NCBI RefSeq assembly: GCF_910579375.1
Contig: NZ_CAJTUJ010000008.1
Span: 1 to 37,731 of the forward strand
DNA: 37,731 bases
DNA from: an uncultured Rikenella sp.
Lineage (GTDB): Bacteria > Bacteroidota > Bacteroidia > Bacteroidales > Rikenellaceae
Reading direction: 5' to 3'
Below, piece after piece: positions 1 through 8,336 of the stretch (positions are counted from its first letter, which is position 1; the number at the start of each line of letters is the position of its first letter). The translations under genes were made by a program, and so were the position numbers. A model generated the notes under the pieces. It had not been told where the DNA came from and searched no databases. It saw only the letters and a list, made by a program, of their open reading frames with translations.

Positions 1-2
1 CT

Positions 3-116
3 TCATCGACCAGCGAGACCAAGGGAATGTATTTACACTTTGGCCAGAAGGAGTTCAAGACCAATGACGCGACACCCCGTGCCAACGGTCTTCAGTTGCG
101 TTGCCTCTCGGAATAA
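3..116 (+). CDS. C-terminal end of a FISUMP-like surface protein (partial, cut by window edge)
   Basis: Frame 3 is open from the window edge to TAA at 114-116 and ends in ...NGLQLRCLSE. That ending resembles the C-terminus of the Fibrobacter succinogenes major paralogous (FISUMP) domain, which typically ends in GF-x-VRC-x-x-E and is common in secreted or lipid-anchored proteins of Bacteroidales. Only 37 residues are present, so the rest of the protein, its signal peptide and its exact family cannot be judged. The last 35 bp, including the stop codon, recur with one mismatch at 31101-31135. Assignment rests on the motif and on the longer, clearer fragment at 30920-31132; moderately sure of the family, unsure whether the gene is intact upstream. 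Confidence 0.55.
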   Translation, partial: SSTSETKGMYLHFGQKEFKTNDATPRANGLQLRCLSE

Positions 117-200
117 ACGAGCCCAAAGGGCGTTCTACTGGCAGCCTCTACCCGAAAACTGGCTGGAACTGCCCCAAGCAACTGGCCGAGTACCCTAAAC
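85..200 (+). repeat. Copy 1 of a dispersed repeat: FISUMP 3' end plus downstream spacer
   Basis: Positions 85-119 match 31101-31135 with one mismatch, spanning the last nine codons and the stop codon. Similarity continues in pieces past the stop codon: a GCCC-AAA-GGGC inverted repeat (121-131), GGCAGCCTCTACCCGAAA, and CCCCAAGCAACTGGCC. These pieces occur in the same order at 31133-31233. The similarity of non-coding DNA beyond the stop codon shows that the repeated unit is DNA, not only a conserved protein end. Confidence 0.75.
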
Positions 201-340
201 ACAGCCTCGACCCCAACCCACGGCAACCCCGACCCAGATCTACCCCAAGCAACCGGCAACAGTGGCCCGAAACCGCCCGTAACGCCCCAAACCCTTTAAG
301 GACTACATACAAAGCCCCGAAGAGTAACCATTGATCCGTC
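201..340. other. C-rich spacer before uvrD, no gene seen
   Basis: The spacer is rich in CCCC and CAAGC words. The word CCCCAAGCAAC occurs at about 172-182 and again at about 243-253, so the repeat seems degenerate and tandem-like. No convincing TAnnTTTG promoter was found directly upstream of uvrD. Short open frames here have no recognisable features. Confidence 0.5.
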
Positions 341-2842
341 ATGGAAAACGACCTTATACAGACCGACTACCTGGCCGGCCTCAACCCACCCCAGCGGAGC
401 GCCGTCGAAAACTACGACGGCCCCTCGCTGATCATCGCCGGAGCAGGCTCCGGCAAAACCCGCGTGCTCACCATGCGGATAGCCCACATGTTGCAACGAG
501 GTGTTTCGCCCTACCACATCATGGCCCTCACCTTCACCAACAAAGCCGCCCGCGAAATGCGCGACCGCGTCGCCAAGATACTGCCCTACGACGCCGTGCG
601 GGGACTCTGGATGGGCACCTTCCACTCCCTTTTCAGCCGCATCCTGCGCGCCGAAGCCCAGGTGCTGGGCTTCCCCGAAGCCTTCACCATCTACGACACC
701 GCCGACAGCCGGAACGTCGTCAAAGCCATCATCCGCCAGCTCGAACTGTCCGACGAGCAGTACAAACCCAACGACGTCTACGCCCGGATCTCGCTCGCCA
801 AGAACAACCTCGTCCTGCCCGAAGCCTACGCCGCCAACGCCGTGCTCACCGAAGAGGACGCCCGCTCCAAGCGGCCGAGACTGGCCGAGATTTACGCCCT
901 CTACATGCGCCAGTGCCGGCAGAACGGAGCCATGGACTTCGACGACCTGCTGCTCTATATGAACATCCTGCTGCGCGACCACCCCGAAACCGCACGGAAA
1001 TACGGCGAACGATTCCAATATATCCTCGTCGACGAGTATCAGGACACCAACTACGCCCAATACCTGATCGTCAAGAAACTGGCCGACGCCCACCGGAACA
1101 TCTGCGTCGTGGGGGACGACTCCCAGAGCATCTACTCCTTCCGCGGCGCCCGGATCGAAAACATCCTGCGGTTCCAGCAGGACTATCCCGAAGCCCGGAT
1201 CTTCAAACTCGAACAGAACTACCGCTCGACCCGCACCATCGTCGAGGCGGCCAACAGCGTCATCGAAAAGAACAGCCGCAAGCTGCCCAAACACCTCTTT
1301 TCCGAAAACGAACAGGGCGATCCGATTCGCGTGATCTGCGCCCTGAGCGACAAAGAAGAGGCCCAGCGCGTCGCCGGAGACATCCACACCACCCTCTACC
1401 GCGACCGCGCCACGGCCGACGAATTCGCCGTACTCTACCGCACCAACGCCCAGTCGCGCGTGATCGAAGAGTACCTGCGGGGAAATAATATTCCGTATCG
1501 GATCTACGGCGGCCAATCGTTCTACCAGCGGGCCGAAATCAAAGACGCCATCGCCTACCTGCGTTTAGCCATCAACCCGCGGGACGACGAATCGTTGAAA
1601 CGCATCATCAACTTCCCGGCCCGAGGGATCGGCGACACGTCGGTCAGCCGAATCGCCGCCGCCGCTCAGGCCGAGGGGATTTCGATGTGGGAGGCCCTCC
1701 TGCGCCATACGCCGGAAGAGCTGGGAGTGCGCGGTGCGGCGGTAAAGAGCCTGTCGGCCTTCGTCCGGAACTTCACCGAACTGTTCCAGCAGGCGGGTGA
1801 GATGGACGCCTACGAACTGGCCATGGAGGTGATGGCCCGGTCAGGACTGGTGGCGCACTACCGGAACAGCCCCTCGATCGAAGACGAATCGCGGTTGCAG
1901 AACGTCGAAGAGTTGATCAACTCCATCCGAGAGTTCGTCGATGCACAGTCCGCCACCGACACGGAAACGGAAGAGGAGGAGACTGCGGAGATCGACAACG
2001 AGACACCGGCTGCCGATGCGCCGGAGGAGACCGCAGAGGAGGAAACGACGAAAAAAGCGGTCACGCTCGACCAGTGGTTGCAGGAGATCGCCCTGCTGAC
2101 CGACATGGACGACAGCAAGGAGGACGACACGCCGCGGGTAACCCTGCTGACCGTTCACGCTTCGAAAGGGCTGGAGTTCAAGTACACCTATATTATGGGG
2201 CTGGAAGAGAACCTGTTTCCCAGCCAGCGGGGAGCCTCCTCGGCACAGGACGTGGAGGAGGAGCGGCGGTTGTTTTACGTCGCCCTGACCCGGGCCGAGA
2301 AACGGGCGACGCTGAGCTTCGCCCTCTCGCGGTTCCGCTGGGGGAGCGTCGTGCCGTCCCAGGCGAGCCGGTTTATCAAGGAGATCGACCCGAAATATCT
2401 CGACATGCCGACCTTGCCCGACACGGATGTCTTCGGAGAGCCCGAAGACGAAAACGCCTCGTTGCGGAACCGATGGAACGCTGCGGGAGGGGTGGCGACA
2501 GGTCGTTCCAAAGGAGTGGAAGGCGATCCGCGCCCTGCCTTCCAGCGCTACCAGCGCAAGACGGCTCCGCCGACGAGCGGAAACAGTGCCGCGACGCAAC
2601 CGCCGGCGGGATTCCGCAAAGTGGAATCCCGCCCCGCCTCGGGCACAGCTGCGCCGCAGGGCAAACCGTTGGATAGCGCAGGCGACCTGACCATCGGTGC
2701 ACGGGTGGCCCATGCCCGGTTCGGAGTCGGCACGGTGACGGCGTTCGAGCAGACGGCGACAGATACGAAAGTGACCGTCCGGTTCGAAGCGGCGGGTGTC
2801 AAGACTCTGCTCCTGAAGTTCGCCAAACTGCGGCTGCTGTAG
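341..2842 (+). CDS. uvrD: UvrD/PcrA-type superfamily 1 DNA helicase
   Basis: A 3'-5' SF1A helicase acting in nucleotide-excision and mismatch repair and in clearing proteins from DNA. All hallmark motifs are visible: Walker A GAGSGKT at residues 34-40, LVDEYQDTN (Walker B), VVGDDSQSIYSFRGA (motif III region), QNYRSTRTI (motif IV), LLTVHASKGLEFKYTYI (motif V region) and VALTRAEKR (motif VI). At 833 aa it is slightly longer than the usual 720-780, because of an acidic low-complexity insert at about residues 533-574 (runs of E and T) ahead of motif V. The last 60 residues (IGARVAHARFGVGTV...) form the small Tudor-like C-terminal domain that in PcrA contacts RNA polymerase. It starts at an ATG; UvrD and PcrA cannot be told apart by sequence alone. 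It converges with the minus-strand gene ending at 2873. Confidence 0.95.
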   Translation: MENDLIQTDYLAGLNPPQRSAVENYDGPSLIIAGAGSGKTRVLTMRIAHMLQRGVSPYHIMALTFTNKAAREMRDRVAKILPYDAVRGLWMGTFHSLFSRILRAEAQVLGFPEAFTIYDTADSRNVVKAIIRQLELSDEQYKPNDVYARISLAKNNLVLPEAYAANAVLTEEDARSKRPRLAEIYALYMRQCRQNGAMDFDDLLLYMNILLRDHPETARKYGERFQYILVDEYQDTNYAQYLIVKKLADAHRNICVVGDDSQSIYSFRGARIENILRFQQDYPEARIFKLEQNYRSTRTIVEAANSVIEKNSRKLPKHLFSENEQGDPIRVICALSDKEEAQRVAGDIHTTLYRDRATADEFAVLYRTNAQSRVIEEYLRGNNIPYRIYGGQSFYQRAEIKDAIAYLRLAINPRDDESLKRIINFPARGIGDTSVSRIAAAAQAEGISMWEALLRHTPEELGVRGAAVKSLSAFVRNFTELFQQAGEMDAYELAMEVMARSGLVAHYRNSPSIEDESRLQNVEELINSIREFVDAQSATDTETEEEETAEIDNETPAADAPEETAEEETTKKAVTLDQWLQEIALLTDMDDSKEDDTPRVTLLTVHASKGLEFKYTYIMGLEENLFPSQRGASSAQDVEEERRLFYVALTRAEKRATLSFALSRFRWGSVVPSQASRFIKEIDPKYLDMPTLPDTDVFGEPEDENASLRNRWNAAGGVATGRSKGVEGDPRPAFQRYQRKTAPPTSGNSAATQPPAGFRKVESRPASGTAAPQGKPLDSAGDLTIGARVAHARFGVGTVTAFEQTATDTKVTVRFEAAGVKTLLLKFAKLRLL

Positions 2843-2847
2843 AGGAT

Positions 2848-2870
2848 GAGAGGCGGTTTTACCGCCTCTC
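2848..2870. terminator. Hairpin between convergent genes
   Basis: A perfect 9-bp stem (GAGAGGCGG/CCGCCTCTC) with a 5-nt loop lies six bases after the uvrD stop codon and two bases beyond the stop of the convergent gene. There is no good U-tract on either side, so it could be a bidirectional terminator or mRNA 3' stabiliser. Confidence 0.5.
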
Positions 2871-2872
2871 TC

Positions 2873-3493
2873 TCAGAATCGGTATTTCAATTTGAGTCCC
2901 AAACCCAGGAATACGCCTTCGTAATCCACCGTTTTCACCCGCTTGTCTTGATCGCACAGGAACGGATTGACATGAATTTCCGGTTCGAGAATCAGCCCTT
3001 TGTACAAAACGATGTCTTTGCTGAACGTGAGATACGCCCCGTATCGGTCGTGATACGTGGCAAACGCCTCCCCACGATATCCCCCCTCGGATTTCGAGAC
3101 GGCAAAATCGACATGGAATCCGGCACTGAAATTCAATATCTTCGAATAGAATTTATAACCTAACCGCAGCGAAACATACTGAAGGTTGTAGTTATATTCA
3201 TAATATTCCACCTCAGGTCCTCCTGCGGAGTACAATTTCTCCGTATAAGAAAATTTTCGGTCAAAGATTCCGACCTCCACTCCGCTGTGCTTTGAAAATT
3301 GCGCCTCGCTGAACAAGCCGTATGAGGGCGAAAATTTCCCGTCGTCCGATCCGCCCAACTGCCACTCCGGCATAAAGCCGAAACCAGCCGAGTAACGATT
3401 CTTAAAACGTTCCTGAGCCCCGGCTTGCCCTGGGCCCCACGCCATAACAAAGGCCACAGTTATGACGAGCCCTATTTTCATGTAAGTTTTCAT
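2873..3493 (-). CDS. Predicted outer-membrane beta-barrel protein
   Basis: A 206-aa protein starting at the ATG of MKTYMKIGLVITVAFVMAW, which gives a normal Sec signal peptide ending near GQAGA; a longer in-frame GTG start at 3532 would put 13 polar residues before the signal peptide and is less likely. The mature part consists of alternating short hydrophobic strands rich in Y, F and G (YVSLRLGYKFYS, YGAYLTFSKDIVLYKG, GLGLKLKYRF) and ends in Phe, the usual C-terminal signature of outer-membrane barrels. It resembles the small 'outer membrane protein beta-barrel' families of Bacteroidota; its ligand is unknown. It follows the C10 protease gene by 41 nt and is probably co-transcribed. It is AT-richer than the surrounding housekeeping genes. 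Confidence 0.65.
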   Translation of the reverse strand: MKTYMKIGLVITVAFVMAWGPGQAGAQERFKNRYSAGFGFMPEWQLGGSDDGKFSPSYGLFSEAQFSKHSGVEVGIFDRKFSYTEKLYSAGGPEVEYYEYNYNLQYVSLRLGYKFYSKILNFSAGFHVDFAVSKSEGGYRGEAFATYHDRYGAYLTFSKDIVLYKGLILEPEIHVNPFLCDQDKRVKTVDYEGVFLGLGLKLKYRF

Positions 3494-3534
3494 AATCAAT
3501 CTTTTTTGTTTTTGAAAAGTCGGGATAAACACAA

Positions 3535-4914
3535 TTATTTAGGCTGAATATCACAAACCATCTGAAGTGCAGCATTGAAATTGTACCCGCCCCGAGTATC
3601 AAAAATTCCGGGGGTAACCCAACAATCATAGCTACCATTCCAACCCCAATTCACATGTTGGAACGTATATAAAGTTTGATAATTCCGATTCACGTATTCT
3701 GAACCCTGAAGATGCCCCTCATACCAATAATTAATCCGATAAACCGTATAATATTCTTCCATTTGGACTCCATCAACAATCCAAGCATGAGCCACATTGG
3801 CCTGATCATCTATCCCCTGCATATACACCGGATTCCCTTTTAACAGATTATTATTCACCACGGTTCTGTTATAGGTAACCAGTGTCCCTGCACGATAACC
3901 ATAATGATTCAAGGTGCGAGTCACATGTTTGCCTGATGCCGAACTACCTCCAACCCCATAAGTAACAGCCAAAAGTTCAGGACGACCTAAATCATAACAC
4001 AACTCAGAAATGCTATTGATTGCCTCGGAAGAAATACCATTCCACGCTTGTATCGGGAATCGTTCCCACAAATAGGTTTTGTTACCATTGGTACCGATCT
4101 TATGATAATTCATAATCTGAGCTACCGCCGTCGTCACACAACCTATTGGGACATCGGTTCCATAAACGGCACCCACTTGAATATTGTATGGCCAATACTG
4201 TCCCCACTTCGTTTTAATACGAATGATAGAAGAGATCGGGTCGGATCTATATTCATATAACTCTTCCGTGATATTGTCCACCGGCATATCGACATATTCG
4301 ATACCGTTCCACACCGGATACCGGGTCTGAGGCATGGAGCTCCGGTCTCCGAATCTTCCGTATTTATATACCAGCCGATTATAGATCGAGTCGCCCCGCA
4401 TCGCCTCCAGCCGATCGATTTCAGAAACCATGTACGTTTGCAGACACTGAATGAAATATTCCATACCCGGATGTAAATCGTCCGAGCTGTAATTCCCCTC
4501 TCCTGAAAACGCCAGCACCTCATGGATGCGTTTATCTCCGGCAAACAACGCAAACCCGGCATCTTGGCCGAAAGCAACCACATAGATTTTCGGAACGACC
4601 GTTATCGTTCCGTCGCTTTTTGTCAGAGGAACCGTCGCAACAATGGAATCCGCAATTATCGACTGTCGGCATATCTTTCCGGTTTTAGTTTTTAATTCGG
4701 TTCGACCGAGCACCTCGGCCACCACCTGAGCTTTTTTCAAAATATCGGCTTTCGAAAGCACATAATCCGTATTCAGCAGCACGAATCGTTCGGCCTCTTC
4801 GGCCGTCAGCACCGTTTCGTCTTGTTTAGGAATTTCCGGTTCCGAAAACGACGTTTTTCGACAGGCAGAAAACGACACGATCATCCCTGCCAAGAGAATG
4901 ACACACTTTTTCAT
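3535..4914 (-). CDS. C10-family cysteine protease, lipoprotein (streptopain-like)
   Basis: A 459-aa predicted lipoprotein. The signal peptide has a lipobox-like FSAC with Cys18 as the lipidation site. Residues about 30-230 are a propeptide-like region. The catalytic domain starts at KWGQYWPYN (about 236-243); PIGCVTTAVAQIMNYH contains the nucleophile Cys259, HAWIVDGV contains catalytic His376, and NWGWNG (422-427) is the conserved block after it. These are the marks of peptidase family C10 (streptococcal SpeB, Bacteroides Bfp/Btp proteases). It probably acts on proteins at the cell surface or periplasm after removal of the propeptide. A promoter match lies 34-63 nt upstream. The AT-rich composition compared with its neighbours suggests recent acquisition. 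Family assignment is firm; the substrate is unknown. Confidence 0.9.
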   Translation of the reverse strand: MKKCVILLAGMIVSFSACRKTSFSEPEIPKQDETVLTAEEAERFVLLNTDYVLSKADILKKAQVVAEVLGRTELKTKTGKICRQSIIADSIVATVPLTKSDGTITVVPKIYVVAFGQDAGFALFAGDKRIHEVLAFSGEGNYSSDDLHPGMEYFIQCLQTYMVSEIDRLEAMRGDSIYNRLVYKYGRFGDRSSMPQTRYPVWNGIEYVDMPVDNITEELYEYRSDPISSIIRIKTKWGQYWPYNIQVGAVYGTDVPIGCVTTAVAQIMNYHKIGTNGNKTYLWERFPIQAWNGISSEAINSISELCYDLGRPELLAVTYGVGGSSASGKHVTRTLNHYGYRAGTLVTYNRTVVNNNLLKGNPVYMQGIDDQANVAHAWIVDGVQMEEYYTVYRINYWYEGHLQGSEYVNRNYQTLYTFQHVNWGWNGSYDCWVTPGIFDTRGGYNFNAALQMVCDIQPK

Positions 4915-4947
4915 GATTTTAGAGATAAGAAAGGGTTAGTAGCGCTA

Positions 4948-4977
4948 TAAAGATATAAAAAATCCGACAAAGACAAA
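4948..4977 (-). promoter_or_regulatory. Promoter of the C10 protease pair
   Basis: On the minus strand TTTG (4977-4974) is followed after 18 nt by TATCTTTA (4955-4948), close to the Bacteroidota consensus TTTG-N19-TAnnTTTG. Transcription would start about 27 nt before the ATG at 4914. Confidence 0.45.
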
Positions 4978-5015
4978 GTTTCCTCTTTCCGACATGGTTC
5001 AATAAAAATATTCGC

Positions 5016-5023
5016 TATATTTA
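5016..5023 (+). promoter_or_regulatory. Possible -7 element for the EF-G paralogue
   Basis: TATATTTA differs from TAnnTTTG only in the last base and lies about 50 nt before the ATG at 5076. No good -33 TTTG is seen at the expected distance, so this is weak. Confidence 0.3.
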
Positions 5024-5075
5024 TAGTCGGATTTCGGTTTCGATTTCCGAGACTAACCCATAAAACCCGTTCGTT

Positions 5076-7232
5076 ATGAAAAAATACCCCACCAACGAGA
5101 TCAAAAACATCGTCCTGCTCGGCGCCTCGGGAGCCGGGAAGACCACCCTGGCCGAAGCGATGGCCTACGAAGGCAAAGTCGTCGAACGGCGCGGCACCGT
5201 CGAAGGGGAAAACACCCTCTCGGACTACACCGACATCGAACACCAATACAAACGGTCGATCTTCTCCACGGTCTTATACACCGAATTCAACGGCTACAAA
5301 CTCAACATCCTGGATACGCCGGGGGCGGATGATTTCTGCGGCGCCTTGTTCTCGTCGTTCAAGGTGGCCGACGTGGGGGTGATGCTGCTCAACGCCCAGA
5401 ACGGGTTCGAAGTGGGGACAGAGATACAGGCCCGGTATGCGCGGCGGCACGAAAAGCCGGTCATTGCGGCGGTCAACCAGCTGGATGCGGAGAAAGCGAA
5501 TTGGGAACAGACCATCGAAGAACTGCGCGCCAACTCCGAGGCTCCGATCGTCGTGGTGCAGTATCCGGTCAATCCGGGGCCCGGGTTCGACGCTTTCGTC
5601 GACGTGCTGATGATGAAGATGTACCGCTTCAAAGGAGATTCGGGCGAGCGGGAGGAGCTACCGATACCGGACGAAGAGATGGAGCGCGCCAGGGAGCTGA
5701 ACAAAGCGCTGGTCGAAGCGGCGGCTGAGAACGACGAAGCGCTGATGGAGCTCTACTTCGAGAAAGGGACGCTGACGCAGGACGAGATGCGGTCGGGGAT
5801 CAAACTGGGGCTGGCCAAGCGGGACTTGGTGCCGGTCTTCTGCCTCTCGGGGCGGCGCGATATCGGCGTGAAACGGCTCATGGAATTTATTATCAACGTC
5901 GCTCCGGGGCCGCTCAAAGCGCCGAACTTCAGGCTTATCGGCGGCGGCGACGTGCAGGCGGATGCAGGTGGGCCGGTGTCGATTTTCGTCTTCAAGACGG
6001 CCGTCGAGCCCCATTTGGGCGAGGTGGCTTTCTTCCGGGTAATCAGCGGGACGCTGACCGAGGGGATGGAACTCACCAATATGGCCACGGGCAATAAGGA
6101 GAAGATCGGACAGATATTCGTCAGTGCAGGACGGAACCGGGTGAAGGTGACGGAGCTGTGCGCCGGGGATATCGGGTGCACGGTGAAACTCAAGGCGACG
6201 CGGGTGAACCACACGCTGAACGGGCCGGGAACGGATTGGCAGATCAACCTGATCGGTTTTCCGCAGCCGCGGTTCCGGACGGCTGTCAAGGCGAAAAACA
6301 GTGCGGAGGACGAGAAGTTGGGCGAACTGTTGATCCGGGCGACGTATGAAGACCCGTCGATCGGCGTCGAATACTCCAAGGAGCTGAAGCAGACCATCTT
6401 GTCGGGACAGGGGGAACACCACCTCAACATCCTCAAAGCGCAGCTGGCGGGGACGCATAAGATCGAGGTGGAATACCTGGCCCCGAAAGTGCCTTATCGT
6501 GAAACGATTACGAAGCAGGCGGCGGCCAACTACCGGCACAAGAAACAGTCGGGCGGCGCCGGGCAATTCGGCGAGGTCTCGCTGGTGATCGAGCCGTACA
6601 CGGAGGGGATGCCGGCGCCGTCGAAGTACAAGATCGAGGGGCGGGAGCAGGTGATGAACATCAAGTCCACGGAGGAGGTCGAGTTGGAGTGGGGCGGGAA
6701 GCTGGTCTTTTGCAGCGCCATTGTGGGCGGTGCGATCGACGCGCGGTTCCTGCCGGCCATTATGAAGGGGATTATGGAGAAGATGGAGGAGGGGCCGTTG
6801 ACGGGCTCGTATGCGCGGGACATCCGCGTGGTGGTCTATGACGGGAAGATGCACCCGGTGGACTCCAACGAAATTTCGTTCAAACTGGCGGGACGCAATG
6901 CTTTCAAGGAGGCTTTCCGCAATGCGGGGGCGAAGATCATGGAGCCGATCTACCAGATCGAGGTGCTCGCGCCGAGCGACAAACTGGGGGATGTGATGAG
7001 CGACCTCCAGAACCGCCGGGCGATCATCGAAGGGATGACCAGCGAAAAGGGGTTCGAGACCTTGACGGCGAGGGTGCCGTTGGCCGAGATGAACCGGTAC
7101 TCGACCTCGCTGAGCTCGCTGACGGGCGGACGGGCCACCTATACGATGAAATTCGTGGGCTACGAACAGGTTCCGGCCGAGGTGCAGGACAAGCTGCTCA
7201 AGGCGTACTCCGATACCGACAAGGAGGAGTAG
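5076..7232 (+). CDS. fusA2: EF-G paralogue (EF-G2 type) with altered GTPase site
   Basis: A 718-aa protein with the full five-domain EF-G layout: G domain (about 1-280), domain II (about 300-385), domain III around EYSKELKQTILSGQGEHHL, domain IV starting near YRETITKQAAANYRHKKQ, and domain V near PIYQIEVLAPSDKLGDVMSDL. The P-loop GASGAGKT (16-23) is intact, but the switch II motif reads DTPGADDF (80-87) instead of DTPGHVDF, replacing the catalytic His by Ala84. The switch I RGITI signature is absent and the NKxD motif is NQLD (134-137). This agrees with the EF-G2 paralogue of Bacteroides, which is known to work without GTP hydrolysis and to support translation during starvation and gut colonisation. 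It is monocistronic, with a strong terminator. The EF-G fold is certain; equivalence to EF-G2 is inferred. Confidence 0.85.
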   Translation: MKKYPTNEIKNIVLLGASGAGKTTLAEAMAYEGKVVERRGTVEGENTLSDYTDIEHQYKRSIFSTVLYTEFNGYKLNILDTPGADDFCGALFSSFKVADVGVMLLNAQNGFEVGTEIQARYARRHEKPVIAAVNQLDAEKANWEQTIEELRANSEAPIVVVQYPVNPGPGFDAFVDVLMMKMYRFKGDSGEREELPIPDEEMERARELNKALVEAAAENDEALMELYFEKGTLTQDEMRSGIKLGLAKRDLVPVFCLSGRRDIGVKRLMEFIINVAPGPLKAPNFRLIGGGDVQADAGGPVSIFVFKTAVEPHLGEVAFFRVISGTLTEGMELTNMATGNKEKIGQIFVSAGRNRVKVTELCAGDIGCTVKLKATRVNHTLNGPGTDWQINLIGFPQPRFRTAVKAKNSAEDEKLGELLIRATYEDPSIGVEYSKELKQTILSGQGEHHLNILKAQLAGTHKIEVEYLAPKVPYRETITKQAAANYRHKKQSGGAGQFGEVSLVIEPYTEGMPAPSKYKIEGREQVMNIKSTEEVELEWGGKLVFCSAIVGGAIDARFLPAIMKGIMEKMEEGPLTGSYARDIRVVVYDGKMHPVDSNEISFKLAGRNAFKEAFRNAGAKIMEPIYQIEVLAPSDKLGDVMSDLQNRRAIIEGMTSEKGFETLTARVPLAEMNRYSTSLSSLTGGRATYTMKFVGYEQVPAEVQDKLLKAYSDTDKEE

Positions 7233-7250
7233 TCCGTTGATTTTTCGCTG

Positions 7251-7308
7251 AATTTCCGTGCGGGAGAGGCTCATGACGGCTGTTCTCCCGGACGGAAATT
7301 CGTTTTTT
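7251..7308 (+). terminator. Rho-independent terminator after the EF-G paralogue
   Basis: Two 17-nt arms (7251-7267 and 7284-7300) pair with one mismatch around a 16-nt loop and are followed by CGTTTTTT. It overlaps the -33 region of the next promoter. Confidence 0.85.
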
Positions 7309-7328
7309 CCGCCGTTTGATTACTTTTG
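7299..7328 (+). promoter_or_regulatory. Promoter of the secreted protein-rimO operon
   Basis: TACTTTTG at 7321-7328 is an exact match to TAnnTTTG; TTCG at 7299-7302 is a partial -33 element 18 nt upstream. The predicted start point lies about 16 nt before the ATG at 7351 and excludes the longer reading frame starting at 7258. Confidence 0.65.
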
Positions 7329-7350
7329 TCGAACCAAACTTCTGTGGGAC

Positions 7351-8331
7351 ATGTGGAGAAAAGTGTTATTCGGTCTGGCGCTGTGGTTCAGCGCGGCCCA
7401 GGCAGCAGCCGAAGGATTGAAAGTCATCGTTCGGAACGATGCGGGCGAGGCGTTGCCGTACGCCTATCTGTACGTAGGCAGGAAAGCGGTGGCGGTGACC
7501 GACTCGCTCGGCGTGGGGACGATTCCGTCGGCGAAACTCGCCGCAGGGGATACGGTCGGCGTCAGCTACGTGGGGGCGAAACCGCAGCGGGCCGTCTATA
7601 ACGCGGCGATGCAGCAGCGGGGCGTATGGAACGTCGCTCTGGTCGAGACGATCCGGCACTCCCTGACCTCGGAAGAGGTGACCGTCCACGCCGACCTCGC
7701 CGACTTTTTCAACCGAAGTCTGAAACGAGTGCCGGTTATCTACTACCGGCACACCCTGTGCGGCCGCTTCTCCGTCACCGACCGTCCCAACACCGTGACC
7801 GGAACCGTGGCGGCGACCCAGACCCATCGCCGGCAATACCACTACTATCCGAAAAAAGAGATCGCCACGCAGGACGACACCACAGGCATGGACAGCGAAA
7901 ACCTGGAGAAACTGCTGCACATGGGCCTCGTCCAACCGGTCGCAACGGTCAGCACGGTGAATGCAGCGAACCGGAACGCCCGTTACAGCTACCTCGGGCG
8001 GGAAGACTCCTGCCACATCTTTCGCGTCGCCTTCCCGCAGCTGGGCTACTACCGCCGCGCCTACTCCATGCAGTTCATCGTCCGGATCGGCATCGACGAC
8101 CGGCTGATCCGCCGCGTGCAGTCGCACATCGTGAACCTGAACGACGAAACGTGGTGGACCCGGAGCGACATCCGCTATACCCGCTCGCCGCTGCGTCGTT
8201 TCGGCCGACCCGAGACCCTGGCCGTCACGCAGATAACGGTCGAATGGCCCAACGGAGGCGTCACGCTGGCCGAACCCCGTCTCTTCGAGGTCGGTGCAGC
8301 GCCGGCCGCCGCGGAAATACAGAACAGATAA
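7351..8331 (+). CDS. Secreted protein of unknown function with N-terminal carboxypeptidase-regulatory-like domain
   Basis: A 326-aa protein; the ATG at 7351 gives a clear signal peptide (MWRKVLFGLALWFSAAQAAA). Residues about 20-105 (LKVIVRNDAGEALPYAYLYV...GTIPSAKLAAGDTVGVSYVG...) look like the Ig-like fold of CarboxypepD_reg/CarbopepD_reg_2 domains of Bacteroidota. The rest (about 120-326), rich in Arg, Tyr and His, has no family I recognise. The reading frame also extends upstream to 7258, but that part overlaps the terminator and promoter and is excluded. It ends 5 nt before rimO and is likely co-transcribed with it. It probably acts in the periplasm or outer membrane. Confidence 0.6.
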   Translation: MWRKVLFGLALWFSAAQAAAEGLKVIVRNDAGEALPYAYLYVGRKAVAVTDSLGVGTIPSAKLAAGDTVGVSYVGAKPQRAVYNAAMQQRGVWNVALVETIRHSLTSEEVTVHADLADFFNRSLKRVPVIYYRHTLCGRFSVTDRPNTVTGTVAATQTHRRQYHYYPKKEIATQDDTTGMDSENLEKLLHMGLVQPVATVSTVNAANRNARYSYLGREDSCHIFRVAFPQLGYYRRAYSMQFIVRIGIDDRLIRRVQSHIVNLNDETWWTRSDIRYTRSPLRRFGRPETLAVTQITVEWPNGGVTLAEPRLFEVGAAPAAAEIQNR

Positions 8332-8336
8332 CCCCC

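Noticed and set aside
331..1488. A 385-codon plus-strand frame overlapping uvrD
   Set aside because: Arg/Pro-rich out-of-frame reading of the helicase gene; no start signal or recognisable domain.
296..1516. A 406-codon open frame on the minus strand inside uvrD
   Set aside because: It is a shadow of the plus-strand helicase gene, caused by high GC at third codon positions; it has no family features and covers conserved helicase motifs.
5658..7274. A 538-codon minus-strand frame antisense to the EF-G paralogue
   Set aside because: It is a GC-driven shadow; the plus strand encodes a conserved protein over the same region.
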